This document shows, piece by piece, positions 53,591 to 62,705 of a DNA stretch of 64,000 nt. The position numbers were made by a program, and so were the translations under genes. The stretch comes from Bacteroidota bacterium. GTDB lineage: Bacteria > Bacteroidota > Bacteroidia > Bacteroidales > VadinHA17. Below the pieces are notes generated by a model that was not told where the DNA came from, did no database searches, and saw only the letters and a program-made list of their open reading frames with translations. How positions within the stretch are numbered: the stretch's first letter is position 1; each line of letters opens with the position of its first letter. The stretch spans positions 62,001 through 126,000 of the forward strand of contig JAKPOU010000035.1 in NCBI GenBank assembly GCA_029547705.1. Direction: 5' to 3'.

Positions 53591-54628
53591 TTAATATTTA
53601 CCGTCTCTTACTTCAAAATGGGTGGGCTTGCCCAGTAATCTTTTCCCTTCCTTCAGCCATTCCGCTGTCCATTGAATAATCCGGGAAACAGGTATCCGGG
53701 GTTTTCCAAATAGTCTGAAAGCTTCGCCGGAATTGCTCAGAAGTGCTGTCCCGGCTTCAGAACCGGTAAAACGCGGTGTGACTCCGAATAAATTTCCGAA
53801 TTCTGAGGCAACTTCCCTTACCGAAAGTGTTTCAGGTCCGGTAATGTTCAGGATCCTCGCAGGAGAACCGGCATATTCCAGTGATCTGAGAACAAAATCA
53901 TTCATGTCTCCCTGCCAGATCACGTTAAAATATCCCATGGCAAGATCAACTGCTTCCCCGCCCAGCACCTTTGATGCTATATCAACCAGGACACCGTACC
54001 TCATCTCAACAGCATAGTTGAGTCTGATAAGGACAACAGGTGTTTTGTATTTGTTGCTGCCGTATTCAAACATTCTTTCCCTTCCCAGGCATGACTGGGC
54101 ATATTCACCGTTAGCTTCAGGAGGATCTGTTTCCACTGAACCGCCTGAAGCAGCCGGAACAAGCGGATATACACAGCCGGTGGAAAATGCCGCAATTCTG
54201 GAATTGCGGAAATGTTCCGCAACAAGTCCGGGAAGCCAGGAATTCACAGCCCAGGTCACAGGCAGATTGTCAACTGCCCCGAATTTCATGCCTGCCAGGT
54301 AGAATACATTCCTGACCTGAGGAAGGCTTCCCAGGAATCCGGTATCAAGAAGGTCGCCACAGATGGTTTCAATACCATGTTTTTCAAGATATTCCTTTTG
54401 TCCCGGACGGCTAAAGCGGGCAACACCTATTATGCGTTTTCTTATCCCGGCTTCATCACAGGCCCTTTTGGCCATCCTTGCCAGATATGGTCCGGTTTTT
54501 CCGGTTGCCCCGAGAAAAATGATGTCGCCATCGATTTTTGAAAACATCTCTTTAACTTCTTTTCCCGGTCTGGATAAGAATTCGTCCAGATGTTCCTCGT
54601 CAGTAAATTTTTTTAAATCCATATTCAT
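53591..54628 (-). CDS. NAD-dependent epimerase/dehydratase family protein
   Basis: A 345-residue extended short-chain dehydrogenase. The NAD motif is IIFLGATGKTGPYLARMAK, the Ser is in FSTGCVYPL, and the catalytic YxxxK-type Tyr may be in GEYAQSCLGRERMFEY, where the expected Lys is replaced by Arg. An unusual N-terminal stretch (KFTDEEHLDEFLSRPGKEVKEMF) precedes the Rossmann fold. It starts one base after the M20 gene ends and feeds the DapA-family gene. The substrate is likely a sugar or sugar acid. Confidence 0.82.
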   Translation of the reverse strand: MNMDLKKFTDEEHLDEFLSRPGKEVKEMFSKIDGDIIFLGATGKTGPYLARMAKRACDEAGIRKRIIGVARFSRPGQKEYLEKHGIETICGDLLDTGFLGSLPQVRNVFYLAGMKFGAVDNLPVTWAVNSWLPGLVAEHFRNSRIAAFSTGCVYPLVPAASGGSVETDPPEANGEYAQSCLGRERMFEYGSNKYKTPVVLIRLNYAVEMRYGVLVDIASKVLGGEAVDLAMGYFNVIWQGDMNDFVLRSLEYAGSPARILNITGPETLSVREVASEFGNLFGVTPRFTGSEAGTALLSNSGEAFRLFGKPRIPVSRIIQWTAEWLKEGKRLLGKPTHFEVRDGKY

Positions 54629-54629
54629 A

Positions 54630-55745
54630 TTATCCGTTCCATTGAGATATTATTTCCTTATAAATGCCGACAGATTCAGTCAGCTTCTCAAGATGACAGT
54701 GTTCATCCGCCCTGTGTGCCTGTTCCGGCTCTCCCGGTCCGAGAATAACCGTCGGGGCATTATTGTAGAACTGCTGCAGGACTGCTCCGTCGGTCAGATA
54801 GGGAAGGGCCAGAGGGAAGTCCAGATTTCCGGGATCAACGCCGCAGATATCGTAAACAAGCCTTATGAAGGGATCCTCTGCAGCTGTGTGCAATGGTTCA
54901 ATATCAACCAGTTTTTCCACGGCAGCATCTTTGCCAAGCGTGTTTTTCACCAGTTCCAGAATCTTTCCGTGATCCTTTCCGGAGGTAGTTCTGATGTCAA
55001 TGGTAAATTCCGCATGATCGGGAACTGAATTTATATTTCTTCCTCCAGTGAATTTCCCGATATTCAGAGTCGGATACCCAAGCAGAGGATCCGCTTCCGT
55101 TCCAAAGTCCAGCTGACTAAGCCTGCAGACAGCACCTGCGGCCTTGTAAACAGCATTTATCCCTTTTTCAGGCATGGATGAATGGGCTGTTTTCCCCCTG
55201 TATTCAGCTTTCAGATAAATTGCCCCTTTATGAGCCGTAACAGGAAGGTTTGAGGTTGGTTCCCCGACAATTATTGCCCCGGCTTTCTGTGAACCGTGAA
55301 AGGACCTTGCATACTGCAGGGCACCCCTGCAGCCGGGTTCTTCATCAGCAGTGAAAATCAGCCGTATGCCGTTTTTAAGGGTTTTTACTTTTCCGGCCTC
55401 AATTGCAGCAATCATGATTGATGCAAGTGCACCTTTCATATCTGAGGTTCCGAGTCCCCATATCCTTTTATCATACACCCCGCCTGTGAAAGGATCTTTT
55501 TTCCATGGCATGTTTCCGGGCGGAACAGTATCAAAATGACCTGTAAATACCAGCGGACGGCTCAGCGGACCGACTCCTTTCTCGGCAACGAGCTGAACAC
55601 GGTTTTTTGCGTAAGGAAGATATTCAACACTGAAGCCATGGTCCGATAACAGGTTTCCCGCAAATCTTGCAATATCCTCTTCATTGCCCGGAGGATTGAC
55701 AGTATTGAATGAAACAAGCTTCCTGGTCAGAGAAACAACATCCAT
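54630..55745 (-). CDS. M20-family amidohydrolase / peptidase (ArgE/DapE-like)
   Basis: A 371-residue zinc hydrolase. Metal and catalytic motifs are VFTGHFDTVPPG, GLGTSDMKGALAS, TADEEPGCRG, IIVGEPTS and the final HRADEHCHLEKL. The lid domain (ISINSVPDHAEFTIDIRTTSG-like, 250-280) is of the ArgE/DapE/ACY1 type. In this family such enzymes remove N-acyl groups from amino acids or cleave dipeptides. As the first gene of an operon with an epimerase, DapA-type lyase and oxidoreductase, it may deacylate the incoming substrate. Confidence 0.9.
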   Translation of the reverse strand: MDVVSLTRKLVSFNTVNPPGNEEDIARFAGNLLSDHGFSVEYLPYAKNRVQLVAEKGVGPLSRPLVFTGHFDTVPPGNMPWKKDPFTGGVYDKRIWGLGTSDMKGALASIMIAAIEAGKVKTLKNGIRLIFTADEEPGCRGALQYARSFHGSQKAGAIIVGEPTSNLPVTAHKGAIYLKAEYRGKTAHSSMPEKGINAVYKAAGAVCRLSQLDFGTEADPLLGYPTLNIGKFTGGRNINSVPDHAEFTIDIRTTSGKDHGKILELVKNTLGKDAAVEKLVDIEPLHTAAEDPFIRLVYDICGVDPGNLDFPLALPYLTDGAVLQQFYNNAPTVILGPGEPEQAHRADEHCHLEKLTESVGIYKEIISQWNG

Positions 55746-55820
55746 ACGGCTCTATGGTTGATTTGGCAGCTAAAGGTAATAAATACCCTGAACAATGATC
55801 TGAAAAATTGCTCATCTGAA

Positions 55821-55851
55821 ATTGTGCCTGCTGAAAAAATATTGTACTTTG
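55821..55851 (+). promoter_or_regulatory. Candidate promoter of the CBM9-like gene
   Basis: ATTG (55821-55824), 20 bases and TACTTTG (55845-55851), a -7 element one base short of TAnnTTTG. The leader to ATG 55874 would be about 15 bases. Confidence 0.35.
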
Positions 55852-55873
55852 CCTGTTTATTAATTCTGACACT

Positions 55874-56713
55874 ATGCATAAAAAGCTGTTTATAACCATC
55901 CTGTTTATTACAATATGCGGATCAGGCATACTGTATTCCCCGCTCCGGGCAGTAAATCCCGGTCATCTTCCGGCATCTCTTTCTCCGGCAGATTTCCCTG
56001 AACCTCGGCAAGCTCCCTTTTCATCAATTTTGCCGGTAGATTTTCCTGAACCCCTGCAGGAACAGCAATCCGGAACATTGCTCATAAAAAAATGCAGCGA
56101 TTTTGCTGTTACCGGAACGGGAAGTTCGGATGAATGGAATAAAGCCGGCTGGGTGGAGCTTGACCAGCAGGGCCCGGAAATCTCACCCTGCCGGACGCGT
56201 GTAAAGGTTCTTTATTCGGAAACAGGGATATATTTTCTCTTTGACTGCGAGGACAGGGTGCTGACCTCGACCATTAAGGGAGATAATATGCATATTTATA
56301 CGGAAGATGTGGTTGAAGTATTTTTATGGACAGAGGAAAGTTTTCCTGTTTATTTCGAATATGAACTGTCACCGATGAATTATGAACTTACCATAATGGT
56401 TCCCAATTACAACGGCAGCTTTCTGGGCTGGCTCCCGTGGAACTATGAAGGAGACAGGAAAACCCGGCATGAAACAAGTGTCAGGGGAGGAAGGAAGGAG
56501 AGCGGAAGCCGGGTTGAAGGATGGATGGCAGAGTTTTTTATTCCCTACAGGCTTCTGGCTCCCCTTCCCAAAGTGCCTCCCGTTTCAGGAACAAAATGGA
56601 GGGCAAATATGTACCGTATTGATTATGATAAAGGCACAGCACATTTTGCATGGCAGAAAACCGGCAGATCATTTCATGAATACAATAAGTACGGAACATT
56701 TCTGTTCGAATAG
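55874..56713 (+). CDS. Secreted carbohydrate-binding family 9-like protein
   Basis: A 279-residue exported protein. After a signal peptide there is a proline-rich linker in which a unit recurs (SPADFPEPRQ and LPVDFPEPLQ at about residues 37-62), then a CBM9/DOMON-like beta-sandwich. Motifs are SSDEWNKAGWVEL, TRVKVLYSETGIYFLFDCEDRVL, EDVVEVFLWTEE and WMAEFFIPYRLL, closing with WRANMYRIDYDKGTAHFAWQ and KYGTFLFE. Such proteins bind or process glycans, and standalone forms are common in Bacteroidota. It is divergent from the M20 operon and 71 bases before the SuhB-type gene. Confidence 0.82.
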   Translation: MHKKLFITILFITICGSGILYSPLRAVNPGHLPASLSPADFPEPRQAPFSSILPVDFPEPLQEQQSGTLLIKKCSDFAVTGTGSSDEWNKAGWVELDQQGPEISPCRTRVKVLYSETGIYFLFDCEDRVLTSTIKGDNMHIYTEDVVEVFLWTEESFPVYFEYELSPMNYELTIMVPNYNGSFLGWLPWNYEGDRKTRHETSVRGGRKESGSRVEGWMAEFFIPYRLLAPLPKVPPVSGTKWRANMYRIDYDKGTAHFAWQKTGRSFHEYNKYGTFLFE

Positions 56714-56784
56714 GATTATATCACAATACTTGATATACTGCAAAAACCTGGTTTCCAGGATTCTGGATTTAAAAATTATTTAAT

Positions 56785-57564
56785 ATGAAAAACCTTATGA
56801 TCAGGGCATTGAAAGCCTCAGGGACAATATTGACCGACTATTTCGACAAGCCTGTTAAAACGAAACAGAAGGAATCTCAGAGCAGCATTGTAACCGAGGC
56901 TGATCTGGCAAGTGAAAAGGCAATAATTGAGCTTATAGAGGAAAAATACCCGGAGCATAATATCCTGTCGGAGGAGTGTGGCTATCTTGACCGTAATTCG
57001 GGATTCACATGGGTTATTGATCCTCTCGACGGAACATCCAATTTTGCATCGGGGATTCCATGGTTCGGTGTGCTGATAGCACTTTTTAAAGGAAACGATC
57101 CTGTTATGGGAGGAGCATATCTGCCTGTAGCGGGTGATCTTTACATTGCCGAAGCCGGGAAAGGGGCATTCAAAAATGACAGGCCTCTGCCCGCTATAAA
57201 AAACATAAGCCTGAGGGACTCCCTGATTGCTTTTTGTCTGGACTATACTGAGGATGAGGCTTTTTTGAATAAAGGACTGGAAGTCTTTAAGCATGTAATC
57301 AAAAATTCAAGAAATACCAGATCGACAAACTCACTGGTCGATTTCATCTATGTTGCCGAAGGTAAATTCGGAGGTGTAATTAATCTGTTCACCAAAGTCT
57401 GGGATATTTCAGCCCTGGGTCTGATAATTTCTGAGGCCGGGGGAGTTATGACGGATGTGAACGGAAAGCAGATCAGCTACAATATGGGCAGTGGGATCCT
57501 TTCCGGAAATTTCCCAGTGATCGCGGGCAATAAAGCCGTTGCGGAGTCAGTTCGTATTTTCTGA
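56785..57564 (+). CDS. suhB: Inositol monophosphatase family protein
   Basis: A 259-residue Mg-dependent phosphatase of the IMPase/SuhB family. The metal-site motifs are complete: TEADLASEKAIIELI, ILSEECGY, WVIDPLDGTSNFASGIPWFG and VWDISALGLIISEAGG. It may dephosphorylate inositol or sugar phosphates, or 3'-phosphoadenosine phosphate like CysQ-type relatives. A cyclitol substrate would suit the Gfo/Idh enzymes nearby, but this is inference. It is convergent with susD; two direct copies of AATCCTTATCCGG (57564-57576 and 57582-57594) lie after its stop. Confidence 0.88.
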   Translation: MKNLMIRALKASGTILTDYFDKPVKTKQKESQSSIVTEADLASEKAIIELIEEKYPEHNILSEECGYLDRNSGFTWVIDPLDGTSNFASGIPWFGVLIALFKGNDPVMGGAYLPVAGDLYIAEAGKGAFKNDRPLPAIKNISLRDSLIAFCLDYTEDEAFLNKGLEVFKHVIKNSRNTRSTNSLVDFIYVAEGKFGGVINLFTKVWDISALGLIISEAGGVMTDVNGKQISYNMGSGILSGNFPVIAGNKAVAESVRIF

Positions 57565-57594
57565 ATCCTTATCCGGACTCCAATCCTTATCCGG
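57564..57594 (+). repeat. Short direct repeat after suhB
   Basis: Two copies of AATCCTTATCCGG, at 57564-57576 and 57582-57594, with 5 bases between. They lie between the convergent suhB and susD stops. No function is evident. Confidence 0.6.
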
Positions 57595-57621
57595 GGGCCG
57601 AATATTATTTCCGGATGTATC

Positions 57622-59301
57622 TTACCAGCCGGGATTCTGGGGGAAGGGCCTGGTCAGATTTGCATCAATAACATCCTGTGGAACAGGAAAAAGGGTATCC
57701 CTTCTTGCAATTCTTTCTCCACCGAATTTATTATACAATTGTGTTCTTTCAAACCATTTGCCTGTTCGCAGCAGGGTCATTCTTCTTTCTTCCTCAAGCA
57801 GCAGTTCCCTTGATCTTTCATCAAGGATAAAATCGAGACTGATATCTGCACCTGTGACAGGAGATGCATTTGACCTTTGCCGTATTATATTGATTGTACC
57901 GGCAGCCTGTCCGGGCTGGCCAAGCCTGAACTGTGCCTCGGCCTTAAGAAGGTAGGTATCTGCAAGACGCATGTAAATCTGATCGTTCCAGCTGTAATCA
58001 GCCTGAACATCCGAGGTGCTGGTTCCTTCTCCCTTCCTGGAATAAGGCCAGTCAGGCAGGCTTTTATGTGAAGCGGTGATATCCTCATCCCACTTGCACC
58101 ATATTGTATCTCCTATTTCATAGCCGGGCGGGATTTTATCACCCGGCAGAGAACCGGTCCCGGTATAGCCTGTATTGTTTTCTTCCTGTGTCTGAAGCCG
58201 GAAGGAAGTGCGGAAAATATAGTTCTGTGCCCGGTCATCATTTTTCAGATCATAACTTTCAATACACCATTTGGTCGGGCTGAAATAGGTTTTTCCCCTG
58301 CCTCCCCTTTCAATGGTATATTGCAGGGGTGTATATAATTTCCCGTCACTTCCGGTTACGGTTATTTTATTATAGTTACCGGTTGTGGCACGGCTCATCC
58401 TGTTTCCCTGCCCGTCAATACTGTTGAACAGTTCAAACTGAAATACCCAGAGGACTTCCAGATTGCCCTGTTCCCTGTTCTGATTTCCTTCCTTGAACAT
58501 ATCACCGAAAGGACTTCCCAGCGGGTCAGATATATTTACGCCGTATCTTTCCGTTGTCAGCCTGTAGGCATTGTTGTTGATGACCTGATCACACCAGTAG
58601 AGTGCACTGTCGGGCTTGTTGACAGTCAGATACATTTCGGCCAGGAGTGTCTGGCATGCACCCTTCGTCATTCTCCCCTGCAGGGAAGCTTCAGTGGGAA
58701 TATATTGCTGGGCCCATCTTAAATCCTTTATTATCTGTGATCTTACTTCACTTACCGGAGTTCTCTCCCAGTCTGTTTTTATGGATTGCTCCAGCTGAAG
58801 TGTCAGTGGCACATCACCCCAGGAATAGGCTAATCTCCTGTAGGCCCAGGCGCGTATTGCCCTGGCTTCAGCCAGGATTCTCAGTTTATTGTTTTCCGGT
58901 GTATCGTTTCCGCCGCTCCAGTCAATATCCCTTTCAGAATAGAAAATAATGGTATTTGCTGTATTGATCATCTCGTATAACCATTGCCAGGTTTCAAGCA
59001 GATCCTGATCCGAAGGGTTGTTAGAAGTTGTCCAGTTCCAGAAAATGTCACTGCGCCTGTAATTGCTGCACATGTTATCAACACCGTTCAGTGCATTCTC
59101 TATCTTCTCCGGCTGCCATCTGGCATATCTGGCCAGATTATACAAACCGTTGAGTACTGCCTCAAAACCATTGTAGTTTTTCAGGATGCCTGAACCGGAT
59201 AATATATTGGGCGGATTCTCATCAAGGACATTTTTCATGCATCCTGACAGCAGGACGGACAGAAGGATGAGTAATGCTGTTTTCCGGGATATTGTTTTCA
59301 T
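57622..59301 (-). CDS. susD: SusD/RagB family nutrient-binding outer-membrane lipoprotein
   Basis: A 559-residue surface lipoprotein (lipobox LLSGC, Cys about 21) that caps the SusC channel and binds oligosaccharide or peptide. The SusD-like N-terminal TPR part shows LDENPPNILSGSGILKNYNGFEAVLNGLYNLA, and the C-terminal RagB part has YMRLADTYLLKAEAQFRLGQPGQAAGTINIIRQRSNAS and ILDERSRELLLEEERRMTLLRTGKWFERT. The ending LTRPFPQNPGW is typical. It follows SusC after an 81-base spacer full of short repeats. The ligand cannot be read from sequence. Confidence 0.95.
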   Translation of the reverse strand: MKTISRKTALLILLSVLLSGCMKNVLDENPPNILSGSGILKNYNGFEAVLNGLYNLARYARWQPEKIENALNGVDNMCSNYRRSDIFWNWTTSNNPSDQDLLETWQWLYEMINTANTIIFYSERDIDWSGGNDTPENNKLRILAEARAIRAWAYRRLAYSWGDVPLTLQLEQSIKTDWERTPVSEVRSQIIKDLRWAQQYIPTEASLQGRMTKGACQTLLAEMYLTVNKPDSALYWCDQVINNNAYRLTTERYGVNISDPLGSPFGDMFKEGNQNREQGNLEVLWVFQFELFNSIDGQGNRMSRATTGNYNKITVTGSDGKLYTPLQYTIERGGRGKTYFSPTKWCIESYDLKNDDRAQNYIFRTSFRLQTQEENNTGYTGTGSLPGDKIPPGYEIGDTIWCKWDEDITASHKSLPDWPYSRKGEGTSTSDVQADYSWNDQIYMRLADTYLLKAEAQFRLGQPGQAAGTINIIRQRSNASPVTGADISLDFILDERSRELLLEEERRMTLLRTGKWFERTQLYNKFGGERIARRDTLFPVPQDVIDANLTRPFPQNPGW

Positions 59302-59328
59302 TGTAACTGATTTCGCCTTTACGATGAT

Positions 59329-59380
59329 TTATTCATTCACTCACTTATTCACTCACTTATTCATTCATTCATGCACTTAT
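59329..59380 (-). repeat. Degenerate 12-base / TGAA repeat in the susC-susD spacer
   Basis: On the minus strand the spacer reads as near-copies of GTGAATAAGTGA with TGAA tetramers; 12-base units lie at 59329-59340, 59341-59352, 59353-59364 and 59365-59376. It starts 2-3 bases after the susC stop and ends about 28 bases before the susD start. Copy-number change here would alter the susD leader. Confidence 0.75.
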
Positions 59381-59382
59381 TT

Positions 59383-62379
59383 TCAGAATCCGAAACTGAG
59401 GCCAAACAGCAGTTCTTTCTGCATGGGAGAACTCCGCTGGGCTTCCTGCTCCAGCAGTTCGGGATCCAGTCCGCTCCATTTGGTAAAAGTCATTAAATTA
59501 CGACCTGAGATATAGAATTTAAGATTAGTCAAACCTGCTCTGTCAAGAATATTGTCAGGCAGACTGAATGCCAGGCTGATATCTTTCAGGCGCATAAAAT
59601 CAGCACTTTCATAGAACGTGGCATCAAAACCTGACATTTTGCCGGCCATAATATCATTCATATACCATTCATTTGAAGAATTTTCCGCTGTCCACCATTT
59701 CTTTTTCGAAGTATTGTATCTTGCTTCTGCCTCGACGATATCAGACATCCTTTCATTATGCGCAGTTATGCCACCGGCGCCGTGCATGAAAAAACTAAGG
59801 GAAATATTTCTCCAGCTGAAAGTATTAGTCAGGCCCCACAGAAATTTCGGATCCAGCTGACCTATTATCTGTCTGTCCTTTTCATCAAGCACACCGTTTT
59901 TATCAGTGTCACGTAATTTTACATAGCCGGGCTGCGAGTTGTATTTTGCAGCCTCAGCCGCTTCGTGTGACTGCCAGACGCCATCCCACACAAAATCATA
60001 AATGACTCTTACCGGCTGGCCTATAAACCATTTATTGCTGATGTCGTCAATCTCCTTACCCGTATCAGGATCCCTGATGCCATACAATGAGATAATTTCA
60101 TTTTTATTGAATGAAAAATTTGCAGTGCTTGTCCACTGAAATTTATCAGCAACAATATTCCTGGAATTAATAGCCAGTTCTATTCCTGTGTTCCTGGTTT
60201 TTCCGATATTCTGTATAATGCCGGGATGTGTCCAGTCTTTTTTGTCGGTATTGACAGTAATACCGTGTGTTGGTGAAATGCTTCTGTTAAGCAGCAGATC
60301 AACCGTATTCTTAACATACCAGTCAATACTGCCGGAAAGCCTGTCATTCAGAATGGCAAAATCAGCTCCTGCATTAAATGTTTTTGCAGACTCCCAACCC
60401 AGGTTGCCGGCTCCCATAACACTGGGTTTATAACCGATCTGGGCAACAGTGCCTGCCATTATGGGTGCAGCTGTAAATTTCGGAAGAGAAGTATAGGGAT
60501 TTATTGCCTGATTGCCATTAAGACCGAATGAAATTCTGATTTTAAGGGTATTAAAAAAATCCCTGGCCGGGAAGAAGTTTTCGTTTGAAATATTCCAGCC
60601 AAGCGCAGCAGATGGAAAAATACCCCATTTATTGTTTTCACCGAAGCCTGAAAAACCGTCTCTTCTTATAGTAAATGTTGCAAGATAACGGCTGCGGTAG
60701 GAATAGTTTGCACGGAACATCTGGGAGAGCAGGACGGATTTCCTGAAGGTGGCCGATGGCTGTACAATAGCCGCCTGACTTACTCCGTACCACGACAGAA
60801 AATCATTCGGATACTGTTCTGCGTCCAGGGAATTTGACTTATAGCTGTTTTCTTCATAACTGTACAATCCTGTAAGAAAAACCGTGTGCTTACCGAACTG
60901 TCTGTTGAAGGTGATTATGTTTTCAACTGTTCCGCTGCTTCCGGCCGTGTTGGCGGTACTGGACATTCCCATGAATCTGTATCCGAGGTAGGTATTGGTT
61001 CCGGCGTAATTGGCATAATCGGAAAAACTGATTCGCACACCGGTATTCAGCTTGTAGCTCAGACCTTTAATGAAGGGAATATCAACAACTATGTAATTAT
61101 TTGTCAGAATCTGGTAAGATTTGTCAAGATTATCGTACAACAGACTGGTAAGAGGATTGGTTACAACAATATTTTCCGGAACAGGATATATCAGATAATT
61201 CCCTTCATCATCAAAGGGCCTGGCAAGCGGATTCAGCCTCATTGTGTTATAGAAATCCACGACGGCTCCGCCTGAGTCGTCAAAATTCAGCTGGGTGCGG
61301 GTTCCTGCCGATAACCAGGATAAAATACCGGTTTCAATATTGAGTCTGCTCGTAAAACGCCGGAAATCATCACCTTTGAGAATGCCTTCAACACTTGTCA
61401 GACCTCCTCCTATATAAAACTTTGTATCCCTGAAACCTCCTGATACTGACAGATTGTGTTCCATGGAACGGCCCTGGCGGATGCCAAGTTTTACCCAGTC
61501 GGTTGATACACCGTCATTGTAATTCTGTATTTCAGTAACCGAAATCTGGTCAGGATTCCTCGTTTTTTTGAATTCATAGAATTCAGGACCGGTCAGAAGG
61601 CGATGGAGTTTTGTGGCCCTGCTGAATCCTGATCTCCCGTTGTATGAGAATTTTGTTTTGCCGGCGACGCCCTCATTCGTGCTTACAAGAATAACTCCGT
61701 TTGCTCCCCTTGATCCGTAAATTGCAGCTGCCGAAGCATCCCTGAGAATTTCCACCTTATGAATATCTTCCGGATTGATATCCGATATGCTTCCGTTATA
61801 GGGAATACCATCAACAATCACCAGGGGTTTGTTGTCTGCAGAAATGGAAGCCCTTCCGCGGATCATTATTGATTGCGACGGATTGGCACCTGCAGACCCG
61901 GTCTCGATTATTATTCCCGGAACAGCTCCCATTATTGCCTGGATAAGATTAAGGTTCGGAACCATTTCGAGCCTGTTCCCCGGCAGTGAAGCAACTGTTC
62001 CGGTGATATCACTCTTCTTCTGACTGCCATAGCCTATGACAATTATTTCATCCAGACCTTTGATTTCCGATTCAAGCACCACATTTACCACATTCCTGTC
62101 CTGTACCGGAATTTCACGGCTTTCATACCCGACAAATGAAAATACGAGAATTGCCGAACGATCATCCACTTCTATTGAATATTTTCCGTCAGGACCGGTA
62201 ATGGTTCCCGATGCGGTTTCCTTTACCTGAACAGTGGCTCCGGCAAGGGGATTCCCGCTTTCGCTTGTGACTGTACCCTTAATGGTTGTTTTTTGCGAAA
62301 ACACTGATAGTGGAAGTAACAGCATCAGGATAATCAAAAAGTCATTCATCAGTCTGTTGTTTGGGTTGAAAATTTCCAT
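59383..62379 (-). CDS. susC: SusC/RagA family TonB-linked outer-membrane transporter
   Basis: A 998-residue TonB-dependent channel. Signal peptide (LSVFSQ), a carboxypeptidase-regulatory-like domain (KTTIKGTVTSESGNPLAGATVQV to about residue 105), the TonB box region DEIIVIGYGSQKKSDITGTV, and the SusC-type plug (PLVIVDGIPYNGSISDINPEDIHKVEILRDASAAAIYGSRGANGVILVST). The barrel ends LLFGLSFGF. No extra N-terminal anti-sigma-interacting domain is present. It works with the SusD downstream. A second start, ATG 62349, gives a shorter signal peptide; the first ATG lies in a 15-base palindrome. Confidence 0.96.
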   Translation of the reverse strand: MEIFNPNNRLMNDFLIILMLLLPLSVFSQKTTIKGTVTSESGNPLAGATVQVKETASGTITGPDGKYSIEVDDRSAILVFSFVGYESREIPVQDRNVVNVVLESEIKGLDEIIVIGYGSQKKSDITGTVASLPGNRLEMVPNLNLIQAIMGAVPGIIIETGSAGANPSQSIMIRGRASISADNKPLVIVDGIPYNGSISDINPEDIHKVEILRDASAAAIYGSRGANGVILVSTNEGVAGKTKFSYNGRSGFSRATKLHRLLTGPEFYEFKKTRNPDQISVTEIQNYNDGVSTDWVKLGIRQGRSMEHNLSVSGGFRDTKFYIGGGLTSVEGILKGDDFRRFTSRLNIETGILSWLSAGTRTQLNFDDSGGAVVDFYNTMRLNPLARPFDDEGNYLIYPVPENIVVTNPLTSLLYDNLDKSYQILTNNYIVVDIPFIKGLSYKLNTGVRISFSDYANYAGTNTYLGYRFMGMSSTANTAGSSGTVENIITFNRQFGKHTVFLTGLYSYEENSYKSNSLDAEQYPNDFLSWYGVSQAAIVQPSATFRKSVLLSQMFRANYSYRSRYLATFTIRRDGFSGFGENNKWGIFPSAALGWNISNENFFPARDFFNTLKIRISFGLNGNQAINPYTSLPKFTAAPIMAGTVAQIGYKPSVMGAGNLGWESAKTFNAGADFAILNDRLSGSIDWYVKNTVDLLLNRSISPTHGITVNTDKKDWTHPGIIQNIGKTRNTGIELAINSRNIVADKFQWTSTANFSFNKNEIISLYGIRDPDTGKEIDDISNKWFIGQPVRVIYDFVWDGVWQSHEAAEAAKYNSQPGYVKLRDTDKNGVLDEKDRQIIGQLDPKFLWGLTNTFSWRNISLSFFMHGAGGITAHNERMSDIVEAEARYNTSKKKWWTAENSSNEWYMNDIMAGKMSGFDATFYESADFMRLKDISLAFSLPDNILDRAGLTNLKFYISGRNLMTFTKWSGLDPELLEQEAQRSSPMQKELLFGLSFGF

Positions 62380-62391
62380 TTCAAAGAAATG
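62377..62391. repeat. Palindrome at the susC start codon
   Basis: CATTTC (62377-62382) and GAAATG (62386-62391) pair around AAA. The left arm includes the first susC ATG (62379-62377 on the minus strand), so the mRNA hairpin could hide that codon. Confidence 0.4.
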
Positions 62392-62705
62392 AAAATATTA
62401 TTTAACTGAGTATTTTTTCTGATTCATTTAAGCTGCTGCCCGACTCGTTTTTATCACTCACCTATTTCATTTGCCTGCTGCATTCCCGGATTATGCAGGC
62501 TGATTAAACTGTTCCGGCCTTATGCCTGACGGATATACCCGGATGAACTTTGACCGGAGGGAATGGTATAATGTTGTTTAATATTTTCTATCAGAACTCC
62601 ATTAAATTTTAAAATATTCTTAAGTTTGAATAATATTATTAAACTTTTACAGCAACGTTGATACTAAAGATTTTATCGAATCAAACTTAAATTGTTCCGG
62701 ACTCT
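62380..62705. other. 326-base divergent region between susC and the NagX-like gene
   Basis: No ORF of coding character. It contains the susC-start palindrome, a CTGCAT/ATGCAG inverted repeat near 62478-62500, a promoter for each direction (62621-62628 plus; 62682-62712 minus), and an imperfect palindrome (62622-62646). The minus-strand promoter is the only -7 match for susC, implying a leader of about 300 bases. Confidence 0.6.
62621..62646 (+). promoter_or_regulatory. -7 element and overlapping palindrome before the NagX-like gene
   Basis: TAAGTTTG (62621-62628) matches TAnnTTTG exactly but has no TTTG -33. A palindrome AAGTTT-G-AATAAT/ATTATT-AAACTT (62622-62646) overlaps it and the expected start of transcription, the position expected for a repressor site. 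Confidence 0.45.

Noticed and set aside
59329..59380. susC-susD repeat tract as a CRISPR array
   Set aside because: Units are 12 bases without unique spacers, and no cas gene is present.
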